This document shows positions 26,588 to 34,919 of a stretch of 64,000 nt of DNA, one piece after another. Under the pieces are notes generated by a model. It saw only the letters and a program-made list of their open reading frames with translations. It made no database searches and was not told the origin of the DNA. Numbering within the stretch: position 1 is the first letter of the stretch; each line of letters begins with the position of its first letter. The position numbers and the translations under genes were made by a program. Source of the DNA: Saprospiraceae bacterium (GTDB lineage Bacteria; Bacteroidota; Bacteroidia; Chitinophagales; Saprospiraceae); assembly GCA_016714785.1 (NCBI GenBank), contig JADKCC010000010.1, positions 124,001 to 188,000 of the forward strand, in the 5' to 3' direction.

Positions 26588-27520
26588 ATGAAATCGTCAT
26601 TCACCATTATATTTACCTTTTATATTGCTAGCTTTATGGTAGCCCAAAATGGATCATTCAGTATGGCTGATTTAGATTATAGTTTACCTACGCAGACTGT
26701 CACCATCAAAGATGATATCAAAATAGCCTACTCTGACCAAGGAAAGGGTAGCGAAACCATCCTGTTTATCCACGGTCTAGCATCCTACATTCCCGCATGG
26801 AAAAATAATGTCTCAGCGCTCCAATCTGACTATAGATGCATCGCCATTGATTTACCTGGATATGGCAAATCTTCCAAAGGTAACTATAAAGTATCCATGG
26901 ACTTTTTTGCAGAAGTAATTCACGATTTTTGTGCAAAATTGAATATCAAAAATGTCGTATTGGTTGGGCACTCTATGGGTGGACAAATAGCCATTTCCAC
27001 AGCACTCAAATATCCTGACTTGGTATCCAAATTGATTTTGGTTGCACCTGCTGGATTCGAGACATTTCACAAAGGTCAGAGACAATGGTTCCGAGATGTA
27101 ATGACCGTAGATGGTGTAAAACTGACTACGGTAGAACAAATCAGGGTAAACTATGCCTACAATTTTTATGACATGCCAAAAGAAGCCCAATTTATGATAG
27201 ATGATCGGATTAAAATAAGAACTGCATCAGATTTTGCAGATTATTGTTACCACATCACCCAAGGTGTCAATGCCATGGTGGATAGTCCCGTATTTGATTT
27301 TCTACCATTGATAAAACAACCCACATTATGCATTTTTGGTGCCAATGACAATTTGATTCCCAATAGATTTCTGAATGGTGGTCCTACTGAAAAATTTGCC
27401 AAAGCTGGCGCTGAAAAAATACCAAATTGCACCCTTCATTTAGTTGAAAAAGGTGGTCACTTTATTATGTTTGAGAAAGCTTCGGAAGTAAATGGATTGG
27501 TGAAAGAATTTTTGAAATAA
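26588..27520 (+). CDS. exported alpha/beta hydrolase
   Basis: This alpha/beta-hydrolase-fold enzyme has about 310 residues. It carries a signal peptide (about 1-19, IASFMVAQ), the oxyanion HGLASY motif, the nucleophile elbow GHSMGGQIA, a late acid in FGANDNLIPN and the catalytic His in EKGGHFIMFE. The Ser-Asp-His triad is complete. Sequence alone does not separate esterase, lipase, lactonase and C-C hydrolase. Export suggests a periplasmic or surface esterase. ATG at 26588 is favoured over the TTG at 26540 because it starts the signal peptide. It closes the co-directional run that begins with the symporter at 20285. Confidence 0.85.
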   Translation: MKSSFTIIFTFYIASFMVAQNGSFSMADLDYSLPTQTVTIKDDIKIAYSDQGKGSETILFIHGLASYIPAWKNNVSALQSDYRCIAIDLPGYGKSSKGNYKVSMDFFAEVIHDFCAKLNIKNVVLVGHSMGGQIAISTALKYPDLVSKLILVAPAGFETFHKGQRQWFRDVMTVDGVKLTTVEQIRVNYAYNFYDMPKEAQFMIDDRIKIRTASDFADYCYHITQGVNAMVDSPVFDFLPLIKQPTLCIFGANDNLIPNRFLNGGPTEKFAKAGAEKIPNCTLHLVEKGGHFIMFEKASEVNGLVKEFLK

Positions 27521-27861
27521 GGGTTTAGTGTACAAATTCTAGTTTGTAGTTTATGATTTTGTTGAAAATTACTTCATAATATATTAATATTTAAGATTTT
27601 ATGATTTTAAATGTCAATTTTTTTTAATTTTACCTTCTATCGCGCATTTCAGCTAAGGGTTATGTATTTGGAACGAGAAATGAGTGCAGAAAAAAGCTTT
27701 GAGTAGATTTTTTTAAACCAAATTCTGATCTAAACTAAAATTTAGGATCTATGTTCTGAAAATGTTCTTAAACTTACAAATTCATATAAAACGGTGGTTA
27801 TGCAAATTATTACTATTTTGTGCCGATTTTTCATGTGGTCTTACCGAAATTAATAAAATAT
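27521..27861. other. intergenic region, no gene seen
   Basis: About 340 AT-rich bases between the hydrolase and the DUF368 gene. Short open frames here lack any protein-like features. No repeat, hairpin terminator or clear promoter match was found. Confidence 0.4.
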
Positions 27862-28854
27862 ATGAATTTAAAGATATCAACCATACTCAAAGGATGTGCT
27901 ATGGGAGTCGCAGAGGTAATACCAGGAGTTTCTGGTGGCACCATCGCTTTTATATCCGGAATATATGAGACATTAATAGATAGTATCAAATCTTTTGATG
28001 CGGATTTCTTCAGGTTATTGCTCAAAGGCAAATTTGTTGAAATATGGGAAAAAATCAATGGTTGGTTTTTAGTAAGTTTATTGTCAGGTATGGTATTTGG
28101 CATATTGGTTGGGATTTTTGCTATCACATGGTTGTTAGAACATTATCCTGAGCCATTATGGGGTTTCTTTTTTGGCTTAGTGATGGCTTCAGCGATCATT
28201 ATTTCTAGACAAGTCACACATTGGGATTTTAAAAAAGTAGCATCTTTGCTTATTGGAATTGGTGTAGCTTTGTTTATTGTCACAGTATCTCCGACCGAAG
28301 GTAGTACGCACCCTGGATATATTTTTGTAGCTGGGATGATCGCTATTTCTGCCTTTATTTTGCCGGGAATTTCAGGTAGTTTTATGCTATTGTTGATGGG
28401 TATGTACACCTTGATCATACCCTCATTAAAGAGTATTGTCGTCTATCAAGACATGGATAGTTTTTATATAATTTCTATTTTTGCTATAGGGTGTTTAGTT
28501 GGAATCACGACATTTTCGAGAGTACTTTCGTGGTTATTTCATCATTATAGAGCCACTACTTTTGTGCTGCTTACAGGATTTCTGATAGGCTCTCTTTATA
28601 AGATTTGGCCATGGAGAAATCTAAAAACCATAGTGGATAAAGTCTCTGGTGTGCAAACAGAGGTTAATACATTGGAACAACTAAAAGGTTTTGATATGGA
28701 GCACATGAAAATACTTAGTGAAAGCAATGTGTTGCCCATGGATTACTGGATGTCATCTCCCAAAACATTTTTGACCATCGTTTCGGTAGTTATTGGGTTT
28801 TTATTGGTATTTTTGATAGAAAAAAATAGTAAATCTGAAAACCTTGTAGATTAG
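27862..28854 (+). CDS. DUF368 membrane protein, putative undecaprenyl phosphate translocase
   Basis: This 330-residue polytopic membrane protein (8-10 hydrophobic segments) has two internally similar motifs, GVAEVIPGVSGGTIAFISGIYE near the N-terminus and FILPGISGSFMLLLMGMY in the middle. These are diagnostic of DUF368. Members of this family were recently shown to recycle undecaprenyl phosphate across the cytoplasmic membrane (PopT-type) and so support cell-wall and glycan synthesis. ATG at 27862 is chosen because it directly precedes the family's conserved start; the frame extends upstream to a GTG at 27820. It stands alone in its direction. Confidence 0.88.
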   Translation: MNLKISTILKGCAMGVAEVIPGVSGGTIAFISGIYETLIDSIKSFDADFFRLLLKGKFVEIWEKINGWFLVSLLSGMVFGILVGIFAITWLLEHYPEPLWGFFFGLVMASAIIISRQVTHWDFKKVASLLIGIGVALFIVTVSPTEGSTHPGYIFVAGMIAISAFILPGISGSFMLLLMGMYTLIIPSLKSIVVYQDMDSFYIISIFAIGCLVGITTFSRVLSWLFHHYRATTFVLLTGFLIGSLYKIWPWRNLKTIVDKVSGVQTEVNTLEQLKGFDMEHMKILSESNVLPMDYWMSSPKTFLTIVSVVIGFLLVFLIEKNSKSENLVD

Positions 28855-28999
28855 GGTTTTGGCGGAGTTTGTGTAACCATATTGTCTTATAGATTTCACT
28901 GGAGAGATAATTGTCAACACTTATGTTGCAATTAATTTTTAGCACCTGTAGAAGTCTATTTGCTGTACCTTAGAGTAGAATAGTTACAGATTATCAGAA

Positions 29000-31252
29000 T
29001 TACCTAATCACCACTTCATCCACAAATAACCATGCTTTGTGTCCCGCACCTTGCTTGCCAGTAGGGATTTCTCCATAATTGGCAATTGAGAACTTCAAAT
29101 ATCTTGTTTGCAAATTTTTGAAACTTTGGCTAATTGTTGCAATCTTAGTTTTAGTACTTATATCAGAAATTTTATGAATGCTTTTAAAGTCAATTCCATC
29201 ATTGGATGTTAGGATTTCTATATTTTTAGGAAGATAGATCCACTGTCCTTCACCTTTAAAAAACCGGAAAGTAATCTCATTCAATTCAGTAATATTTCCA
29301 AAATCCAATGTAGCGATACAATCTGATCCTGCGAATCCCAGCCATTCTGAACCACCATATTTATTATCATTTCCTTTCACTCCATTGATTATACTTCCAG
29401 AACCATTACCAGAGTATTGTTTGGCTGGATTATTTTTAAGTTGGATAGAAGCTGTAGTACCTTTATGTAGATCAAAATCTATTTTTAATGGACGACCTTC
29501 TTTGTTTCCTTTAGTTGCCCTAAATGTGTGGTTTCCTGAGGTTTTTATAACAATGGGATCCTTTTGAAATAAAATTATGCTCCCTCTGTCTTTATGAAAA
29601 TAATTTAAAGTATAATTTTGAGGCATGTCAAAACTTACACTTATAGGTTTGCCTTCTCCAGCTTTGATTTTGGGGATAAGATCATATACATGAAATGCCA
29701 TATTTGCGCCTCTATTTTTCCAATAGTCATTATGATTTTCATATCGGTTTAGAAATTTACTAAAATCCTTTTGTCTAGACCATAGTGCTTCGGCCATCGC
29801 TATACCACGCGCATAAACCATATATTCTACGCCAGCATATTCTTTGACATATTCACTCCAAAGATTAGACTGACCACCTAATATATATATCCTTTTTTCA
29901 AGCTCAAGCGTTTCAGGTATTGGTTCCCAGCCATAGACCTTCTCAAGGGTTGTTAGACCTCCTATGGCTATGGGCTCGTCTGCTGAGTCTGACTGATAAT
30001 GGTCAAAATAGCAATGTGTTCCTGGTGTCATGATAACATCATGATTTTGCCTTGCTGCTTCCATTCCACCTTGTATGCCTCTCCATGACATGACGGTAGC
30101 ATTAGGCGCCAAGCCACCTTCTAAAATCTCGTCCCATCCTATAATTTGTTTGCCTTTTGCATTGATGTATTTTTCCATGCGCTGTATGAAATAGGACTGG
30201 AGACCATGTTCGTCTTTAAGATTTTCTTTTTTGATCAATTCTTGACAAAATGCACTTTTTTTCCAAGCTTCCTTTGGGCATTCGTCTCCTCCAACATGTA
30301 TATATTTGCCTGGGAACAAAGTAACTACTTCATCAATGACATCTTCTAAAAATTTAAAAGTGACTTCATTGGGGCAAAATACATCTTCAAATATGCCCCA
30401 CTTTGTTGCGGCTTCATATTGTTTGTTTTCACAACCCAACTCTGGATAGGCTGACAATGCAGCTTGCGCGTGACCTGGCATTTCTATTTCTGGTATGACA
30501 TTGATATTTCTTGCAGCGGCATAGGCTACAATTTCTTGTATTTCATCTTGGGTATAAAATGCTCCATACCGCTGACCATCGTATTGATGTGGTTGATCAT
30601 TGTAATGGCCAATCAATGTTTCTTTCCGATATGCTGCAACTTCTTGTAGTTTAGGGTATTTTTTGATTTCTATCCGCCAACCTTGGTCATCTGTAAGGTG
30701 CCAATGAAAATTATTGAATTTGTAGTATGCCATATAATCAAGGTACTTTTTGACATCTGATACTTTGAAAAAGTGTCTAGCCACATCAAGGTGCATACCA
30801 CGATAAGCAAATTTTGGACTGTCTTCTATAATTACCTGAGGCAGTGGAAAGCCATGGTGTTGTACCAGTTGTGTCAGGCTGACTAACGCATATTGAAGAC
30901 CTGTAGGCGAACTTGTACTTATTTCTATTTTATTTTGCTGAATATCAAGCCTATAACCTTCCTTCTCAAGTTCTGCAAAATGGAGCAAATGAACATTGGA
31001 TGATTCTTTTTTCACTAAAGTGATTCCTTTTGTTTCCTTAAACAACTGTTGGAAAAAGTTAATGTCAACTTCATTATTGATGAAAATATTGACAGTATTA
31101 ATATCAGAATTTTCGTTTTTTAAGAATATATTATTTGGAGCTGGTATGATGCCTAAATTAATTAAGTCCTCATTATTATCAATGGATTGCGCCATTATAG
31201 CAAAAATAGAACTCATAAAGAATGAGAATAAAATAATATATCTTTTATACAT
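29000..31252 (-). CDS. beta-N-acetylhexosaminidase, GH20
   Basis: The enzyme removes terminal GlcNAc or GalNAc residues. The 750 residues comprise a signal peptide (about 1-21), a GH20b N-terminal domain (about 30-140), the catalytic barrel with FHWHLTDDQGWRIEI, IPEIEMPGHAQAAL and the catalytic Asp-Glu pair D323-E324 in HVGGDECPKEAW, then C-terminal sandwich domains (from about 520), the last resembling a discoidin fold. It is probably periplasmic or outer-membrane-facing. It lies 44 bases downstream of the NagB/PIG-L gene in the same direction. This makes an amino-sugar pair in which this enzyme frees GlcNAc and the other handles the phosphorylated or acetylated sugar. Confidence 0.93.
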   Translation of the reverse strand: MYKRYIILFSFFMSSIFAIMAQSIDNNEDLINLGIIPAPNNIFLKNENSDINTVNIFINNEVDINFFQQLFKETKGITLVKKESSNVHLLHFAELEKEGYRLDIQQNKIEISTSSPTGLQYALVSLTQLVQHHGFPLPQVIIEDSPKFAYRGMHLDVARHFFKVSDVKKYLDYMAYYKFNNFHWHLTDDQGWRIEIKKYPKLQEVAAYRKETLIGHYNDQPHQYDGQRYGAFYTQDEIQEIVAYAAARNINVIPEIEMPGHAQAALSAYPELGCENKQYEAATKWGIFEDVFCPNEVTFKFLEDVIDEVVTLFPGKYIHVGGDECPKEAWKKSAFCQELIKKENLKDEHGLQSYFIQRMEKYINAKGKQIIGWDEILEGGLAPNATVMSWRGIQGGMEAARQNHDVIMTPGTHCYFDHYQSDSADEPIAIGGLTTLEKVYGWEPIPETLELEKRIYILGGQSNLWSEYVKEYAGVEYMVYARGIAMAEALWSRQKDFSKFLNRYENHNDYWKNRGANMAFHVYDLIPKIKAGEGKPISVSFDMPQNYTLNYFHKDRGSIILFQKDPIVIKTSGNHTFRATKGNKEGRPLKIDFDLHKGTTASIQLKNNPAKQYSGNGSGSIINGVKGNDNKYGGSEWLGFAGSDCIATLDFGNITELNEITFRFFKGEGQWIYLPKNIEILTSNDGIDFKSIHKISDISTKTKIATISQSFKNLQTRYLKFSIANYGEIPTGKQGAGHKAWLFVDEVVIR

Positions 31253-31296
31253 ACAATTTGTTTTGCAAATGTTGTGATTATTAAAAAATGTTTATG

Positions 31297-33243
31297 CTAA
31301 AATTTCCAGCGGACAAATGCTTCCATCGCTTCATATTCAGCAAGTCCTAATATATTATATTGGTGTGCTGTTGTTTTGTTTCTATCTTCAGCTCTTTGCC
31401 AAAATTCTCTTGTGTCATCGCCAGGAAACACAGGGTGATCTTTTTGTGATTGGTGCATAAATATGGCTTTACGCTTTCTCATCAATTCATCTGGACTAAT
31501 AGGCACTGCCATTTCTATCTCATCTATGGGCCATTCATGCCAAGCACCTCTATATAACCACAAGAAACAATCTTTCCACCATTTTTGATCTCTAGTTTGT
31601 GCAAATGCCTCAAAAATAGCATCCAAACATACTCTGTGTGTGCCATGTGGATCAGCCAAATCTCCTGCAGCAAAAACTTGATGAGGTTTTACTTCATTTA
31701 GCAAATCAATTATGAGTTTATAGTCTTGCGCTACCAATTTGTTTTTCCTTACACCTCCAGTCTCATAAAATGGCATATCCAAAAAGTGAATATTTTTATC
31801 ACTTAATCCACAATACATGGCAGCACTTCGGGCTTCCTGTCTTCTTATGATGGCTTTCAATACTCTCAACTCTTTAATGTCAGTATCGTTGGTATCTTTT
31901 TTATCTATAAATTTTGATACTTTATTGATAATTTTAGATAATTCAGGATGCTCGACACCTATTGCTATTGCATACTCTCTCATAAATTCTGCATATCTCC
32001 AAGCATCTGCATCATGTACCGCAATATTACCTGAAACTTGATATGCTACATGTACTTCATGACCTTGTTCTACTAGCCTCAAAAATGTACCTCCCATTGA
32101 TATGACATCATCATCAGGATGAGGGCTAAAGATGATCACTCTTTTCTTGGCTGGATTGGCTCTTTCGGGTCTATTGGTATCATCAGCATTGGGCTTTCCG
32201 CCAGGCCAACCTGTGATGGTATGTTGCAGTTTGTTGAAAATCTTTATATTTAGACTATATGCAGAGTTATATTCGGCAATCAGTTCAGATAGACCATTGT
32301 TGATGTAATCCTCGTCTGTAAGTTTGAGTAATGGCTTAGAAAGTTTCAGTGACAACCATATTACTGCCTTTGCTATCAACCTATCATCCCACACACAAAT
32401 ACCAGCTAACCATGGTGTTTTTACTTTGCTTAATTGTGCAGCAGCAGCTCCGTCTAAATAAAATTTTACATTTGAGTGCCCTTGAAGGTAAGTAGCAGGA
32501 ATCATTTCAGTGACGTCACCTTCTATGGTTTGTTTTACGATGTCTGCTTTATGCGAGCCCCATGCCATGATAAAGATTTGTTTTGCCTTTAAAATAGTGT
32601 TGATACCCATTGTAATGGCTCGGTAAGGCACATTTTCTTCTTTGCCAAAATCTTTTACAGCGTCAATCCTTGTAAGATGATCTAACTTAACTAATCTGGT
32701 TTTTGATGATAACCAAGAACCTGGCTCGTTAAAACCAATATGCCCTGTTCTTCCAATACCTAATATCTGTATATCAATGCCACCATGTAAGTCAATTTTT
32801 TTTTCGTATTCCGAACAAAAATTCACTAAATACTCCATAGGGATATCACCATTTGGAATATGAATATTTTGAGGATTAATATCAATATGATTGAAAAGAA
32901 ATTCATTCATAAATTTGACGTAAGACTGGTTGGAGTCGGGTTTCATTGGGTAGTACTCATCCAAATTGAAAGTGACTACATTGGCAAAAGATAGACCTTC
33001 TTCTTTGTGCATTCTGACTAACTCATTATATATCATAATAGGTGAAGAGCCCGTAGCCAACCCAAGTACTATATTTTCGTTTTCTTGCTGTTTTTGCCTA
33101 ATGCAAAGCGCGATATATCTGGCAAGATGTATTGCACCTTCATCAGGGCTTTCCCATAATTTGATTTGGATTTTTTCAAAACTCTTAAGCTGATATTTTA
33201 AACCCGGCGTATCTTCTGCCACTTTATTATTTGATGCCTTCAT
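31297..33243 (-). CDS. nagB: NagB-type glucosamine-6-phosphate deaminase fused to PIG-L deacetylase domain
   Basis: Two domains are visible in about 648 residues. The first (about 20-285) is a NagB isomerase/deaminase, with LGLATGSSPIMIYNELV, the catalytic Asp in TFNLDEYYPM and the catalytic His in GRTGHIGFNEPGS. The second (about 365-648) is a PIG-L/LmbE-type deacetylase with the zinc motif SPHPDDD and a late DPHGTHR motif. The same fusion is widespread in Bacteroidota. It would convert GlcN-6-P to fructose-6-P, and the second domain may deacetylate GlcNAc derivatives. ATG at 33243 is preferred to the upstream codon at 33267, which lies on top of the promoter element. GH20 follows after 44 bases. 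Confidence 0.9.
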   Translation of the reverse strand: MKASNNKVAEDTPGLKYQLKSFEKIQIKLWESPDEGAIHLARYIALCIRQKQQENENIVLGLATGSSPIMIYNELVRMHKEEGLSFANVVTFNLDEYYPMKPDSNQSYVKFMNEFLFNHIDINPQNIHIPNGDIPMEYLVNFCSEYEKKIDLHGGIDIQILGIGRTGHIGFNEPGSWLSSKTRLVKLDHLTRIDAVKDFGKEENVPYRAITMGINTILKAKQIFIMAWGSHKADIVKQTIEGDVTEMIPATYLQGHSNVKFYLDGAAAAQLSKVKTPWLAGICVWDDRLIAKAVIWLSLKLSKPLLKLTDEDYINNGLSELIAEYNSAYSLNIKIFNKLQHTITGWPGGKPNADDTNRPERANPAKKRVIIFSPHPDDDVISMGGTFLRLVEQGHEVHVAYQVSGNIAVHDADAWRYAEFMREYAIAIGVEHPELSKIINKVSKFIDKKDTNDTDIKELRVLKAIIRRQEARSAAMYCGLSDKNIHFLDMPFYETGGVRKNKLVAQDYKLIIDLLNEVKPHQVFAAGDLADPHGTHRVCLDAIFEAFAQTRDQKWWKDCFLWLYRGAWHEWPIDEIEMAVPISPDELMRKRKAIFMHQSQKDHPVFPGDDTREFWQRAEDRNKTTAHQYNILGLAEYEAMEAFVRWKF

Positions 33244-33264
33244 GATATTATATGTTCTTCGGTA

Positions 33265-33272
33265 CAAAAGTA
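33265..33272 (-). promoter_or_regulatory. putative -7 promoter element of the nagB-GH20 operon
   Basis: TACTTTTG on the minus strand matches TAnnTTTG, about 22 bases before the chosen nagB start. The palindrome at 33281-33294 sits just upstream, in the -33 region. Confidence 0.5.
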
Positions 33273-33280
33273 ATGCAAAA

Positions 33281-33294
33281 TGTGCACGTGCACA
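33281..33294. promoter_or_regulatory. 14-bp perfect palindrome, putative operator
   Basis: TGTGCACGTGCACA is its own reverse complement, with A/T flanks that extend the symmetry with one mismatch. It lies 8 bases upstream of the -7 element of nagB-GH20, where a repressor or activator would act. The regulator is not identified, and no second copy was noticed in the window. Confidence 0.5.
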
Positions 33295-33394
33295 ATTTTA
33301 AAACTAGAATTTTACTCAAGATGTACTGAAATCCAAATATTAATCAGATAGTAAGTCTAAACTTATCACTTTGTCGTAGTCAAAGCTACAAAAA

Positions 33395-34630
33395 TCAGCT
33401 TATGACTTGCCCATCACATGCTCCAAACCCGATCCTTATTCCTTCCTTTTCGCACCATCCGTGCATCGATACTGTATCTCCATCGTGGATAAATTTTCTT
33501 TCAGTACCATCAGGCATTTGCGCAGGTTTGGTACCTTTCCAACAAATCTCAAGCATAGAGCCATAGGAGTCTGCTGTAGGTCCACTAATCGTGCCTGATG
33601 CTAGCAGATCGCCTACACGCATATTGCATCCATTTACAGTATGATGGGCCAATTGCTGACACATATTCCAATACATATACTTGAAATTGGTGGTAGAAAT
33701 CCTTTGTGAGATACCTTGTTGTGTTATAATATCAACAGAAAGATGTATGTCATAATTTTTATTTCCTTGATACTGGAGGTAAGGCAGGACTTCAGGATCT
33801 TGTGTCGGACCTTCTACGCGAAATGGTTCTAGTGCTTCCATCGGAACAATCCATGGAGAGATTGTAGATGCAAAATTTTTAGCTAAAAAAGGACCTAATG
33901 GAATATATTCCCATTTTTGGATATCTCTAGCTGACCAGTCATTAAATAACATCAAACCAAAGATATAATCTTCCGCATGATCAGTGGAGATGGTCTCACC
34001 CAGATTGGTTTCTTTTCCTATAACAAATCCCATTTCTAGTTCAAAATCGACTTGTTTGCTTGGGCCAAAAATTGGTTTGTCAGCTCCATCTGGCATGGTT
34101 TGACCGTTTGGACGGCGTATAGGTGTGCCTGAGGGCACTATGGATGAGGCTCGACCATGATAAGCTACTGGCAAATGCAACCAGTTAGGTAGGAGTGCAT
34201 TGGCAGGATCTCTAAACATCAATCCTGTATTGGTAGCATGTTCTTTACTAGAGAAAAAATCTGTATAATCACCTATATGGATCGGTAAGACCATTTTCAC
34301 CTTTTCAGCATTTACAAACAAAGGGGAATCTTTAAAAATATCATTGTCTAGAAAACCACCTACTAAAAGTGCCTTTTGAATGCGCTTCCTAACTTCTGTA
34401 GTGATGGGTTTTCCTAAACCAATGAAGTCATTGATGGTGGATTTATGAAAAATTCCCTTTGGTAAAGCGAGTCCATCAAAAAGTTGAGTTTGCATACATT
34501 GGTGCAGATCAACAATAATGTCTCCTAATCGTGTACAAGCAGCATGATTACCATCTTGATTATACACTCCAAAAGGTATGTTATGAATGGAAAAATCTGA
34601 GTTTTCTGGAATATTTATAAAACTAATCAT
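33395..34630 (-). CDS. fahA: fumarylacetoacetase
   Basis: The enzyme hydrolyses fumarylacetoacetate to fumarate and acetoacetate, the last step of tyrosine degradation. The 411 residues match the family along the full length: an N-terminal SH3-like domain (about 1-115), then IGDYTDFFSSKEHATNTGLMF-like sequence, LPVAYHGRASSIVPSGTPIRRP, a metal-binding DFELEMGFVIG segment, LFNDWSARDIQKWEYIPLGPFLAKNF, and a late GTISGPTADSYGSMLE. Length and motifs are complete. The gene lies 61 bases downstream of the M14 peptidase gene in the same direction. Other tyrosine-degradation genes are not present nearby. Confidence 0.95.
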   Translation of the reverse strand: MISFINIPENSDFSIHNIPFGVYNQDGNHAACTRLGDIIVDLHQCMQTQLFDGLALPKGIFHKSTINDFIGLGKPITTEVRKRIQKALLVGGFLDNDIFKDSPLFVNAEKVKMVLPIHIGDYTDFFSSKEHATNTGLMFRDPANALLPNWLHLPVAYHGRASSIVPSGTPIRRPNGQTMPDGADKPIFGPSKQVDFELEMGFVIGKETNLGETISTDHAEDYIFGLMLFNDWSARDIQKWEYIPLGPFLAKNFASTISPWIVPMEALEPFRVEGPTQDPEVLPYLQYQGNKNYDIHLSVDIITQQGISQRISTTNFKYMYWNMCQQLAHHTVNGCNMRVGDLLASGTISGPTADSYGSMLEICWKGTKPAQMPDGTERKFIHDGDTVSMHGWCEKEGIRIGFGACDGQVIS

Positions 34631-34691
34631 GTTTAAAATTAAAATTAAGATTAAGATTGTGAAAATGAGTAATATCTATAAAAACATAAAT

Positions 34692-34919
34692 TTAATAATT
34701 ATCAGGAATAATACCATTTAAAAATATGGCATTGGAAAATAAAAGTAAACCTTTATCCCAAAAACATCTGAAAAGCGGATTGTCCACCATATACACAGCT
34801 TGCCCACTACCATTGGCTTGTACGGCAAAAGAAATAGTTTCTTCCAACTCTTTTTTCAATCCTTTGCCTATAAATCCATAACTATCATAATTTTTTGGTA
34901 CATGGATTACATTCCACAT
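34692..34919 (-). CDS. M14 family metallopeptidase, C-terminal end (frameshifted)
   Basis: These 75 residues (starting WNVIHVPKNYDSYGFIGKG) are the missing C-terminal end of the peptidase at 34907-37225 and not an independent gene. The end of the main part, SKFALQKE followed by CGM and a stop, runs straight into this fragment when one A is added to the four-A run on the minus strand (T-run 34923-34926). The fragment is the last part of the glutamine-amidotransferase-like tail of the protein. Its apparent ATG is internal. Confidence 0.8.
   Translation of the reverse strand: MWNVIHVPKNYDSYGFIGKGLKKELEETISFAVQANGSGQAVYMVDNPLFRCFWDKGLLLFSNAIFLNGIIPDNY

Noticed and set aside
19277..27520. A true OleABCD hydrocarbon or beta-lactone cluster
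   Set aside because: The SDR is a short FabG, the hydrolase is exported, and the KAS III-like protein lacks the His/Asn that OleA needs.
31297..33243. NagB/PIG-L fusion as an artefact
   Set aside because: No homopolymer or break lies at the joint, both domains are complete, and the fusion is widespread in Bacteroidota.
34692..34919. Independent small gene after the M14 peptidase
   Set aside because: One added A joins it in frame to the end of the peptidase, so it is the C-terminal end of that protein.
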